This document shows positions 1-5,292 of a stretch of 5,674 nt of DNA, one piece after another; within the stretch, counting starts at the first letter, position 1, and the number at the start of each line of letters is the position of its first letter. The notes under the pieces were generated by a model. It saw nothing but the letters and a program-made list of their open reading frames with translations. It was not told the origin of the DNA and did not search any database. Origin of the DNA: Dehalococcoidia bacterium (lineage in GTDB: Bacteria; Chloroflexota; Dehalococcoidia; Tepidiformales; Tepidiformaceae); NCBI GenBank assembly GCA_023228745.1, contig JALOAP010000227.1, forward strand, positions 1 through 5,674, written 5' to 3'. The position numbers were made by a program, and so were the translations under genes.

Positions 1-26
1 GGCCACGTGGAATCGGAATTTTCCGA

Positions 27-32
27 TACACT
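27..32 (+). promoter_or_regulatory. Possible -10 box (TACACT) of the ArsR gene
   Basis: TACACT lies inside a locally AT-richer stretch (11-32) just before the preferred ATG at 46. The predicted transcription start would leave a leader of only about 6-8 bases. No convincing -35 hexamer is visible at the right distance; a perfect palindrome, CCACGTGG (3-10), lies there instead. The same hexamer occurs upstream of glnA. Weak evidence on its own. Confidence 0.3.
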
Positions 33-45
33 GAGCCCCAGCACG

Positions 46-432
46 ATGAAGACTATCCATGACCTGACGCACGACGAGGAGCGCGCGGCGGAAATTTTCC
101 GGGCGCTGGGCAACCCCGCGCGCGTACGCATCGTGACAGAGCTCGCGAAGCGCCAGGCTTGCGCGACGAGCGACTTCGTCGAATTGCTGCCGCTCGCGCA
201 GTCCACCGTGTCGCAACACCTGAAGGTGCTCAAGGACGCCGGAATCATCCGCGGCACCATTGAGGATGAGCAGTGTTACTGCCTCGACCCGGAGACGATC
301 CACTGGCTGGTGCTGTTCTGCACCCAGGTGTGCTGCCCCCCGGGGACGGCGCTGCACTCAGACCTGCCGCTCTTCGATTCGCCCCCGCCACGTCCGCGGG
401 CCGTGCATAACGGTGAGAGCGCTGAACGGTAG
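46..432 (+). CDS. ArsR/SmtB-family winged-helix repressor, cysteine-rich
   Basis: This is a DNA-binding metalloregulator or redox regulator of the ArsR/SmtB type, normally a dimer that leaves its operator when it binds a metal, a metalloid or an oxidant. The core begins with FRALGNPARVRIVTEL, and the recognition helix AQSTVSQHLKVLKDAGII is typical, followed by the wing ending in CYCLD. From ATG 46 it is 128 aa, a normal length. The cysteines fall at residues 39, 77, 79, 92, 96 and 97 (39 lies just before the recognition helix, 77/79 in CYC, 92/96/97 in CTQVCC). A C-terminal Cys pair could bind As(III) or a similar soft ligand, but the classic CVC motif of the alpha-3 site is absent. A GTG at 7 would add 13 residues, and the frame is still open at the window edge. 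I prefer ATG 46 because the region before it is AT-richer, with poorer third-position GC and a TACACT box. lysC follows after 33 bases. The ligand is unknown. Confidence 0.85.
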   Translation: MKTIHDLTHDEERAAEIFRALGNPARVRIVTELAKRQACATSDFVELLPLAQSTVSQHLKVLKDAGIIRGTIEDEQCYCLDPETIHWLVLFCTQVCCPPGTALHSDLPLFDSPPPRPRAVHNGESAER

Positions 433-465
433 TCCATTTGCCCGCGCTGGCGCATTCTTAAGTCC

Positions 466-1695
466 ATGCTCGTAGTGCAGAAGTATGGTGGCACGTCGGT
501 CGCCGACGCCGAACGGATCCGGCACGTCGCCGGGCGCGTAGTGAAGCGCGTTCGCGCAGGCGACCAGGTGGTGGTCGTGGTCTCCGCGATGGGGAACACG
601 ACCGACGAGCTCATCGACCTGGCCCTCTCCATCACGCCCGAGCCCGACCCGCGCGAGCTCGACATCCTCCTTTCGACCGGCGAGCAGATGTCGATCGCGC
701 TGGTTGCGATGGCGCTACGGGCACTTGGTCAGGAGGCCGTTGGCCTGACCGGCCAACAGGCGGGGATTTACACCCGCGCGCAGTATGGTGCGGGCCGCAT
801 CGCCCGGGTGCAGGCGGATCGCGTGCGCGAAGAACTGGCGAAGGGGCGCGTCCCGATCATCGCCGGCTTCCAGGGCATCACCGAGGATGCGGAAATCGTG
901 ACGCTCGGCCGCGGTGCGAGCGACACCACGGCGGTCGCGCTGGCCGTCGCCCTCGGCGCCGACCGCTGCGAAAACTGCAAGGATGTCGAGGGTGTCTACA
1001 CGGCCGACCCGCGCCTTGTGCCGACGGCCCGCCGCCTCACGGACATCACCTACGAGGAGATGCTCGAGCTGGCGACGCAGGGCTCGCAGGTGATGCACAA
1101 CCGCGCGGTGGAACTCGCGTCGGTCTATGACCTGCCCATCCTCGTGACATCGAGCATGGTCGACGATGTGCCGGGTACGCTGATCCACGGAGGTCCTGAA
1201 TTGGAAGAACGGAACCGGGTGCGTGGCATCGCACACGACACCGACGTTGCGAAGATCACGCTGCGCCACGTCCCGGACAAGCCGGGGATCGCCGCGGATA
1301 TCTTCGAGCCGCTGGCCGAGCACGGCGTGAGCGTCGACACCATCGTCCAGAACGCGAGCGAGCGCAACCTGACGGACCTCACGTTCACGCTCTCGCGCAA
1401 GGACCTGAAGCGCGCCGAATCGCTTATGCCCGAGATCTGCGAACGGGTTGGCGCGGCTGGCTTCGCTTCCGATGCAAACCTCGGCAAGGTCAGCATCGTT
1501 GGTGTGGGTATTCAGACTGCGCAGGGCTACGCCGCCCGCATGTTCCGCACGCTTTCGGCCGCGGGGATCAACATCGAGCTCATCTCCACCAGCGAGATCC
1601 GGCTCACGTGCATCATCGACGCCGAGCGTGTCGTCGACGCTGTCCGGCTGCTCCACGACGCCTTCGAACTGGAGACCGCGGAAGCACAGGACTAA
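466..1695 (+). CDS. lysC: Aspartate kinase (aspartokinase), LysC type
   Basis: It phosphorylates L-aspartate with ATP to aspartyl-4-phosphate, the first step toward lysine/diaminopimelate, threonine and methionine, in the cytoplasm. The 409 aa match the usual length of Bacillus/Corynebacterium-type monofunctional enzymes. The N-terminal kinase domain (about 1-245) shows KYGGTS at 6-11, the STGEQ stretch at 70-74, TLGRGASDTTAVALA at 146-160 and DVEGVYTADPR at 173-183. Two C-terminal ACT domains follow: VPDKPGIAADIFEPLAEHGV (about 269-288) with VDTIVQNAS, and KVSIVGVGIQ (341-350) leading to the signature INIELISTSEIRLTCII (368-384). These bind the feedback amino acids in the family. Variations from the common motif are GA for GG at 150-151 and CENCKD where many enzymes have CEIYTD. 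No Shine-Dalgarno precedes ATG 466, and a poor -10-like CATTCT at 453-458 allows leaderless translation. It may be cotranscribed with the ArsR gene 33 bases upstream. Convergent with glnA. Confidence 0.97.
   Translation: MLVVQKYGGTSVADAERIRHVAGRVVKRVRAGDQVVVVVSAMGNTTDELIDLALSITPEPDPRELDILLSTGEQMSIALVAMALRALGQEAVGLTGQQAGIYTRAQYGAGRIARVQADRVREELAKGRVPIIAGFQGITEDAEIVTLGRGASDTTAVALAVALGADRCENCKDVEGVYTADPRLVPTARRLTDITYEEMLELATQGSQVMHNRAVELASVYDLPILVTSSMVDDVPGTLIHGGPELEERNRVRGIAHDTDVAKITLRHVPDKPGIAADIFEPLAEHGVSVDTIVQNASERNLTDLTFTLSRKDLKRAESLMPEICERVGAAGFASDANLGKVSIVGVGIQTAQGYAARMFRTLSAAGINIELISTSEIRLTCIIDAERVVDAVRLLHDAFELETAEAQD
1189..1203 (+). promoter_or_regulatory. Possible internal ribosome binding site and TTG start for an aspartokinase beta subunit
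   Basis: GGAGGT at 1189-1194 is followed after six bases by TTG 1201-1203, which is in frame as codon 246 of lysC. Starting there gives a 164-aa product containing exactly the two ACT domains. Bacillus subtilis and Corynebacterium glutamicum lysC are known to make such a beta subunit from an in-frame internal start at the same domain junction, and these enzymes are alpha2beta2. A GTG at 1219 (codon 252) is an alternative. Translation from here is an inference; the ribosome binding site and its placement are seen. Confidence 0.5.
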
Positions 1696-1713
1696 CCGCC
1701 AAAGCCGCGGTCG

Positions 1714-3039
1714 CTACAGGATCGGCAGGTACTCGTTCAGTTCGAAGTCGCTGACGTGGCGGCGGTACCGTTCCCACTCGATGTGCTTGTTCTTCAGCAG
1801 GCTTTCGAATGTGTGGTCTCCCAGCGCCGAGCGAAGGAAGCTGGACTGTTCCGCTTCGCCGATCGCCTCGATGAGGCTGCCGGGAAGAATCCCGATGCCG
1901 CGCTCCAGGCGCTCCTCGCTGGTCATTTCGAAGACGTTCCCCTCGAAGGGCGGCGGGAGCGGGATCTCCTTCTCGATGCCATCCAGCCCGGCGGCAAGCA
2001 TCACCGCGAAGACCAGGTAGGGGTTGCAGGCCGGGTCGGGCGAGCGGTATTCGATGCGAGTGTGCATCTCCTTGCCCGGCTGGTACTCCGGGATGCGGAT
2101 GAGGTCGCTGCGGTTGCGGCGGGCCCAGGTCATGTAGACGGGGGCTTCGAAGCCCGGCATGAGCCGCTTGTAGCTGTTGACCCACTGGTTCGTTACGAGT
2201 GTGAGTTCGCGCGCGTGGTGCAGCAGGCCAGCGATGTAGCTCCGGGCAATGCCGCTCAGGTGGTACGGGTCGTTGGCATCGAAAAAGGCATTGCGCTCGC
2301 CTTTGAAGAGTGACTGGTGCACATGCATGCCGCTTCCGTTCTCGTCCTGGATCGGCTTCGGCATGAACGACGCGAAGACGCCGTTCGCGAGGGCGACCTC
2401 CTTCACGACGAGCCGGTACGTCATCGCCGCGTCGGCCATCGTGAGCGCGTCGGTGTAGCGGAGCGCGATTTCGTGCTGGCTCGGGGCAACTTCGTGGTGG
2501 CTGTACTCCACCTGGATCCCCATCGCTTCCAGTGCGAGCACCGTTTCGCGGCGAAGGTCGCTTGCGACATCGGCAACCTGGTCGAAATAGCCGCCGCGGT
2601 CGAGCGGTTCGCGGCTCTGTGGGTCCTTGAAGTAGAAGTATTCCATCTCGGGGCTCACGTAGAACGTGTAGCCGAGGTCGGCAGCGCGCTTCAGTTGCTG
2701 GCGAAGCACGTAGCGGGGGTCGCCAGCAAACGGCGTGCCGTCGGGCCGGATGATGTCGCAGAACATCCGCGCGACTCCCGGTTCCTTTGGCCGCCAGGGG
2801 ATGAGCTGGAACGTGGTCGGGTCAGGCAGCGCGAGCATGTCCGACTCGTCGATGCGGGCGAAGCCTTCGATGCTGGAGCCATCGAAGCCCATGCCCTGTT
2901 CCAGCGCCTTCTCGACCTCTTCCACGGTGATGGCGAAGGATTTGAGAGCACCGACAATGTCGGTGAACCAGAGCCGCACGAACTTGATGTCGTGTTCGCG
3001 GCAGGCGGAGAGGACGTAGCTGGCTGATTCGTTCGTCAT
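1714..3039 (-). CDS. glnA: Glutamine synthetase, type I (GSI-alpha)
   Basis: It makes L-glutamine from glutamate, ammonia and ATP, the entry point for ammonium assimilation; family members are cytoplasmic dodecamers. At 441 aa it matches Bacillus GlnA (444 aa). Visible hallmarks are MGFDGSSIEGFARIDESDM (50-68), the metal-binding pair in SPEMEYFYF (E131, E133), HHEVAPSQHEIAL (181-193), NGSGMHVHQSL (234-244), the flap NSYKRLMPGFEAP with E298, and RIEYRSPDPACNPYL (328-342). Arg62 in FARIDESD is at the same number as Bacillus Arg62, which mediates glutamine feedback. The adenylylation tyrosine loop of GSI-beta enzymes is missing, and the C-terminus HIEWERYRRHV...NEYLPIL is of the alpha type. ATG 3039 has a GGAGG nine bases upstream; the frame stays open to 3633, but that extension has no GlnA homology. 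Divergent from the small membrane-protein gene; its 3' end meets lysC after 18 bases with no hairpin terminator visible. No glnR-like gene is in the window. Confidence 0.96.
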   Translation of the reverse strand: MTNESASYVLSACREHDIKFVRLWFTDIVGALKSFAITVEEVEKALEQGMGFDGSSIEGFARIDESDMLALPDPTTFQLIPWRPKEPGVARMFCDIIRPDGTPFAGDPRYVLRQQLKRAADLGYTFYVSPEMEYFYFKDPQSREPLDRGGYFDQVADVASDLRRETVLALEAMGIQVEYSHHEVAPSQHEIALRYTDALTMADAAMTYRLVVKEVALANGVFASFMPKPIQDENGSGMHVHQSLFKGERNAFFDANDPYHLSGIARSYIAGLLHHARELTLVTNQWVNSYKRLMPGFEAPVYMTWARRNRSDLIRIPEYQPGKEMHTRIEYRSPDPACNPYLVFAVMLAAGLDGIEKEIPLPPPFEGNVFEMTSEERLERGIGILPGSLIEAIGEAEQSSFLRSALGDHTFESLLKNKHIEWERYRRHVSDFELNEYLPIL

Positions 3040-3048
3040 GGCACCCGG

Positions 3049-3053
3049 CCTCC
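3049..3053 (-). promoter_or_regulatory. Shine-Dalgarno (GGAGG) of glnA
   Basis: On the minus strand GGAGG is followed by nine bases and then ATG 3039. It fixes the glnA start against the much longer open frame that extends to 3633. Confidence 0.7.
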
Positions 3054-3071
3054 GCGTTGGCGGACCGCACC

Positions 3072-3077
3072 AGTGTA
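3072..3077 (-). promoter_or_regulatory. Possible -10 box (TACACT) of glnA
   Basis: On the minus strand TACACT lies about 32 bases before the glnA ATG. It would give a leader of roughly 25 bases that contains the Shine-Dalgarno. No good -35 is seen at 16-18 bases. It is back-to-back with the + strand box at 3124-3129 that would serve the neighbouring small gene. Confidence 0.35.
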
Positions 3078-3123
3078 GCGGCGGAGTGTTACGGGCGCGT
3101 GTCCGGAGGGCCGGAGAAGCGGG

Positions 3124-3129
3124 TACGAT
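3124..3129 (+). promoter_or_regulatory. Possible -10 box (TACGAT) placed for a leaderless start at 3137
   Basis: TACGAT matches four of six consensus positions, including the key T, A and final T, and is followed after seven bases by ATG 3137. This is the same geometry as the radC and 5293 starts. It overlaps the alternative ATG at 3128. No clear -35. Confidence 0.4.
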
Positions 3130-3136
3130 GGCCCAC

Positions 3137-3328
3137 ATGGTGGCGTTCTTGCTCTGGCTCATCCTGTTCGCCCTGAGCGGGCCGCTGGCATTGCTCGCGT
3201 TGCTGGTGTACCCGTTCCTCTGGCTCGTGCTGCTGCCCTTTCGACTGGCCGGTTTCGCCGGTGGTGGGCTCCTGCGGCTGGCCACGGCCCTGGTTACCCT
3301 CCCCCTCCGCGTCTTCGAGCGAAGGTAG
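3137..3328 (+). CDS. Small hydrophobic membrane protein, function unknown
   Basis: This is a 63-aa product that I do not recognise. Residues 2-35 are almost entirely hydrophobic (VAFLLWLILFAL, then PLALLALLVYPFLWLVLLPF). They make either one long or two short membrane segments broken at SGP and YP. A glycine-rich turn (GFAGGG, 39-44) follows, then an amphipathic leucine/arginine helix ending in FERR. The positive C-terminus suggests a cytoplasmic tail. The start could be ATG 3137, placed for leaderless translation from TACGAT, or ATG 3128 (66 aa), which has only a GGAG eleven bases upstream. The still longer frame to 3038 runs into the glnA start and reads as non-coding. Divergent from glnA with about 100 bases shared; no functional link to GlnA can be read from the sequence. 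The strand bias of hydrophobic codons could mislead, so existence is moderately supported. Confidence 0.6.
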   Translation: MVAFLLWLILFALSGPLALLALLVYPFLWLVLLPFRLAGFAGGGLLRLATALVTLPLRVFERR

Positions 3329-3445
3329 AGGGCCGCGCTCCGGCAGACAATGTGCGAGCCGCGGGCAACCTGCTTCGCTGCTGCTTGATGCGTGATTTCG
3401 CCCCCGCGGTGAATGCTGGGAGGAGACAGCGCAAAGGGGGCCGCG

Positions 3446-3697
3446 ATGACGGAGCCACACGACGCGGCAAAGGACCTGGAGACACCTGCGGGTATCGATG
3501 TAACCGGCCATGAGGGCCTAATCACCAACATGAGCGCTCGCCGCAAGGAGATGCTCGATCGCATAAAGACAGACCCGAGCGAAATCGGCCCCAAGACGCC
3601 GGAGGAGGCTTCCACGCCGGACGATCGGAACACCGTGGCGTACGAAGAGGAGCTCCGCGTGCGCCGGGCGATGGAAGAACGCGAGGACCAGGCCTAA
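3446..3697 (+). CDS. Small hydrophilic protein, paralogue A of a tandem pair (unknown family)
   Basis: This is an 83-aa product that I do not recognise. It is charged, has no cysteine or tryptophan, no signal peptide and no membrane segment. It aligns without a gap over all 83 residues with the product of the gene starting at 3811, at about 54% identity. Shared blocks are HxAAKDLExPAGxDxxG (5-21), ITxMxARRKEML (26-37), PEEASxPDxRN (52-62) and RAM (74-76). The ARRKEML block looks helical; the Pro/Glu/Ser-rich middle is probably flexible. ATG 3446 is preceded by AAGGGGG (3434-3440) with five bases between. The frame also has an ATG at 3413, but the paralogue stops matching before residue 1 of the shorter form, and both short forms have identical length. 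A weak TTGATG (3385-3390) with an 18-base spacer to GTGAAT (3409-3414) could be its promoter. The conservation between copies while DNA third positions differ argues for a real, selected protein. Confidence 0.8.
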   Translation: MTEPHDAAKDLETPAGIDVTGHEGLITNMSARRKEMLDRIKTDPSEIGPKTPEEASTPDDRNTVAYEEELRVRRAMEEREDQA

Positions 3698-3711
3698 GGA
3701 GCCGCGCGCAT

Positions 3712-3729
3712 TAGGGGCCGTTCGGCCTA
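3712..3729 (+). repeat. Small imperfect hairpin after paralogue A
   Basis: TAGG...CCTA (3712-3715 with 3726-3729) encloses CC/GG and a GTTC loop, with two bulged G. No U-run follows, so it is a poor intrinsic terminator. It may be an mRNA 3' structure or chance in GC-rich DNA. Confidence 0.3.
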
Positions 3730-3739
3730 TCCCGACACG
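3730..3739 (+). repeat. Direct repeat TCCCGACACG, copy 1
   Basis: This is an exact 10-base copy of the sequence at 3769-3778, 39 bases apart start to start. Both copies are in the 113-base spacer upstream of paralogue B. Possible paired binding site for a regulator; function not shown. Confidence 0.5.
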
Positions 3740-3768
3740 CCCGCCCGGGGAAGGAAAAATCAGTCGCC

Positions 3769-3778
3769 TCCCGACACG
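3769..3778 (+). repeat. Direct repeat TCCCGACACG, copy 2
   Basis: Second exact copy of the 10-base repeat, ending 32 bases before the paralogue B start codon. The AT-richer GGAAAAATC lies between the copies. Confidence 0.5.
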
Positions 3779-3810
3779 ATCCAAGGTGATCAGTGTACGA
3801 GGAGGTAGCG

Positions 3811-4062
3811 ATGCTCACGGCGCATGAGGCGGCGAAGGACCTGGAATCACCCGCGGGGGTCGATGCTCCTGGCTACGCAGGCACGATCACGCACATGACT
3901 GCGCGGCGCAAGGAGATGCTCGAGCGGATGAAGCAAGAGCTCAAGGCGTCACAGCCGAACAACCCGGAGGAGGCTTCCCAACCCGACGCGCGCAACATCG
4001 AAGCATACGCGCAGGAGCGCCGCATGCTCCGGGCGATGGCCAACCGCGATCGAGCGGCGTAG
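3811..4062 (+). CDS. Small hydrophilic protein, paralogue B of a tandem pair (unknown family)
   Basis: This 83-aa product is the full-length paralogue of the gene at 3446, with the same blocks in the same register: HEAAKDLESPAG (5-16), ITHMTARRKEMLERMK (26-41), NPEEASQPDARN (51-62) and LRAMANR (73-79). It is soluble and highly charged, with no cysteine or membrane segment. ATG 3811 has a strong GAGGAGGT ending four to five bases upstream. The longer frame from 3793 would place that ribosome binding site inside the coding part, so it is rejected. Most differences from paralogue A are in the linker (42-51) and the C-terminal helix (63-83), which suggests that the N-terminal half is the constrained functional part. 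It is followed by a GC-rich spacer and a DUF2171 gene. I cannot assign a function. A stress-related role is only a guess from the company of DUF2171. Confidence 0.85.
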   Translation: MLTAHEAAKDLESPAGVDAPGYAGTITHMTARRKEMLERMKQELKASQPNNPEEASQPDARNIEAYAQERRMLRAMANRDRAA

Positions 4063-4073
4063 TGGGTTAAGGG

Positions 4074-4113
4074 GGCGCCGATGTGAGGCCCCTGTCAGGG
4101 CGCCGCGGGCGCC
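4074..4113 (+). repeat. Three GGCGCC palindromes forming potential hairpins
   Basis: GGCGCC occurs at 4074-4079, 4099-4104 and 4108-4113. The last two can pair over a GCG loop (six G/C pairs) and are followed by GTTTGG. The first two flank a short inverted repeat, CCCTGTCAGGG (4090-4100). It could be a weak terminator or an mRNA end after paralogue B. The U-run is too short for a confident terminator call. Confidence 0.4.
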
Positions 4114-4173
4114 GTTTGGACCAGATTTCGGCAGCGGACACTACCGTGGATGCAAAGGACCGAGGAGGTTTCT

Positions 4174-4416
4174 ATGCATCAGACCGAAGTGAGGGAACAC
4201 ATGGCGGTTGTCTGTTCGAACAACGAGCAGTTCGGCACCGTCGACCGGGTGGAGGGCGATAGCATCAAGCTCACCAAGGATAGGAGCGGCCAGCACCACT
4301 GGATACCGATGAGCTGGGTCGAGCGTGTGGACGACAAGGTCCACGTTGATCGGCCGGGCTCGCAGGCGATGAAGGAGTGGATGAGTACCCCTCCAGAGAG
4401 CCGACAGCAGGCATAG
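4174..4416 (+). CDS. DUF2171 (PRC-barrel-like) small protein
   Basis: This 80-aa protein has the DUF2171 pattern: an N-terminal VREHMAVVCSNNEQFGTVDRVEGDSIKL (about 7-34), then HHWIPMSWVERVDDKVHVDRPG (about 43-64). The repeated short strands and the G-x-V-D-x-V-E-G-D-x-I turn resemble the PRC-barrel fold, and no catalytic residues are evident. Members are common small soluble proteins in soil and Chloroflexota/actinobacterial genomes, and their molecular function is not established. ATG 4174 is preceded by GAGGAGGT (4162-4169) five bases away. An ATG at 4150 would bury that site and add eight unrelated residues. A faint promoter candidate is TTGGAC (4116-4121) with GACACT (4137-4142), spacing 15. 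It is the last gene before the strong terminator at 4445. Confidence 0.85.
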   Translation: MHQTEVREHMAVVCSNNEQFGTVDRVEGDSIKLTKDRSGQHHWIPMSWVERVDDKVHVDRPGSQAMKEWMSTPPESRQQA

Positions 4417-4444
4417 CGCCTGCGGCCAACATGAATCCGTCCGT

Positions 4445-4474
4445 GCGGAGGAGCAGATGCTCCTCCGCTTTTTT
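4445..4474 (+). terminator. Strong intrinsic (rho-independent) terminator
   Basis: GCGGAGGAGCA (4445-4455) and its exact reverse complement (4458-4468) make an 11-base perfect stem with a minimal loop around GA. Six T follow (4469-4474). It starts 28 bases after the DUF2171 stop and ends the run of small genes. It insulates radC, whose -10 box begins 12 bases further on. Confidence 0.93.
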
Positions 4475-4486
4475 CTGCGGCGCGCG

Positions 4487-4492
4487 TACAAT
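4487..4492 (+). promoter_or_regulatory. -10 box (TACAAT) for leaderless radC
   Basis: TACAAT (five of six consensus bases) lies six bases upstream of GTG 4499. Transcription would begin at or next to the start codon, and no Shine-Dalgarno is present between the two. Immediately downstream of a terminator, so radC needs its own promoter. No clear -35 is seen; the expected position is in or beside the terminator T-run. Confidence 0.6.
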
Positions 4493-4498
4493 CCGCGC

Positions 4499-5224
4499 GT
4501 GAGCGAAAACGGCACTGCCGCCTATCGCAGTATTCGTGAGCTCGACGAGGGCGACCGGCCCCGGGAAAAGTTGCTCCGGCACGGCCCCGGCGTGCTCAGC
4601 GAGGCGGAGCTCCTGGCGATCGTGCTCGGCTCGGGCCTGCAGGGCGAAAATGTCCTCGACATGGCCCGGCGCGTGCTGGAGACGATGGGGAACCTTCCCG
4701 GTCTCGTGCGCGCTGATACGCGTGTAATCCAGCGCGCGAAAGGTGTAGGCCCGGCCAAGGCAGCACAGATCGCCGCGGCCATCGAACTCGGCCGCCGCGT
4801 GCAGCAGATCGACCCGGAGCAGCGGCCCCAGCTCACCTCGCCCGAAGCGGTTTACCGCCACTTCGGCAGCCTTCTGCTCGGGAGGACGAACGAGAGCCTT
4901 CTCGTGCTTTCGCTGGACACAAAGGGGCGCCTGCTCGGCGCGCCCTCGTCGCTCGATGGCACGGTGAACGCGGTCAACATCCGGCCAGCGGAGGTGTTCC
5001 GGGAGCCGGTCGTGCTGGCCGCCACCTCGGTCATCCTTGTGCACAACCACCCGTCGGGCGACCCGCAGCCGAGCCCACAGGATGTGGCGGTGACACGCGA
5101 GCTGGTGACGGCCGGCCAGGTACTCGGCATCACCGTGCACGACCACGTCGTGGTCGGACAGGGAAGCTACGTCAGCATGCGCACGGAAGGTTTGGCGTTT
5201 CGGAAGAACGGCGGCAAGAGATAG
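4499..5224 (+). CDS. radC: RadC/YsxB-family JAB (MPN+) domain protein
   Basis: This 241-aa protein belongs to the RadC family (UPF0758). The N-terminal part (about 8-100) has the IRELDEGDRPREKLLRHG opening, LSEAELLAIVLGSG, and a helix-hairpin-helix in KGVGPAKAAQIAAAIELGRR. The C-terminal JAB/MPN+ domain (about 115-235) carries the metalloprotease-type JAMM residues: VHNHPSGDPQPSPQD at 181-195, with H182, H184 and D195. An upstream Glu is in NESLLVLSLD. The length is close to the usual 220-240 aa. The name comes from an old link to DNA repair that was later withdrawn; the true function in bacteria is not settled. I take the GTG at 4499. The frame also offers ATG 4457, but that codon lies in the loop of the terminator and would translate its stem. 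The start is probably leaderless. The end is TAG 5222-5224. Confidence 0.95.
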   Translation: MSENGTAAYRSIRELDEGDRPREKLLRHGPGVLSEAELLAIVLGSGLQGENVLDMARRVLETMGNLPGLVRADTRVIQRAKGVGPAKAAQIAAAIELGRRVQQIDPEQRPQLTSPEAVYRHFGSLLLGRTNESLLVLSLDTKGRLLGAPSSLDGTVNAVNIRPAEVFREPVVLAATSVILVHNHPSGDPQPSPQDVAVTRELVTAGQVLGITVHDHVVVGQGSYVSMRTEGLAFRKNGGKR

Positions 5225-5281
5225 CCAGAGCGCGGTATGGGTTTTGCAAGGACCTCACGCGGGTTGCTCATGTGCGAGCGG

Positions 5282-5287
5282 TATAAT
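5282..5287 (+). promoter_or_regulatory. Consensus -10 box (TATAAT) for a leaderless start at 5293
   Basis: A perfect TATAAT lies five bases before ATG 5293, with no ribosome binding site between them. The distance is one base shorter than for radC. No good -35 hexamer at 16-18 bases; a TTGCTC at 5264-5269 is too close (12-base spacer). Confidence 0.55.
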
Positions 5288-5292
5288 TCATC

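Noticed and set aside
3..10. Palindrome CCACGTGG as an ArsR operator
   Set aside because: It is only eight bases, seen once, and too short to separate from chance in GC-rich DNA; kept only as a remark.
715..1656. 313-codon antisense frame inside lysC
   Set aside because: Arg/His/Asp-rich text without domain character; a shadow produced by high third-position GC in lysC.
1696..1713. Shared bidirectional terminator between lysC and glnA
   Set aside because: The 18-base gap shows no usable inverted repeat or T-run on either strand.
2317..3027. 236-codon + strand frame inside glnA
   Set aside because: Mirror of the glnA coding bias with low-complexity charged text and no domain; glnA is unambiguous.
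3040..3633. N-terminal extension of the glnA frame to 3633
   Set aside because: It has no glutamine synthetase homology, would run antisense through two small genes, and GGAGG sits nine bases before ATG 3039.
4457..4498. Earlier radC start at ATG 4457
   Set aside because: The codon lies in the loop of the intrinsic terminator, and the added residues are just the translated stem and T-run. GTG 4499 has a -10 box at the right place.
4271..5146. 291-codon minus-strand frame opposite DUF2171 and radC
   Set aside because: His/Arg-rich shadow that crosses the terminator; both opposing genes have recognised domains.
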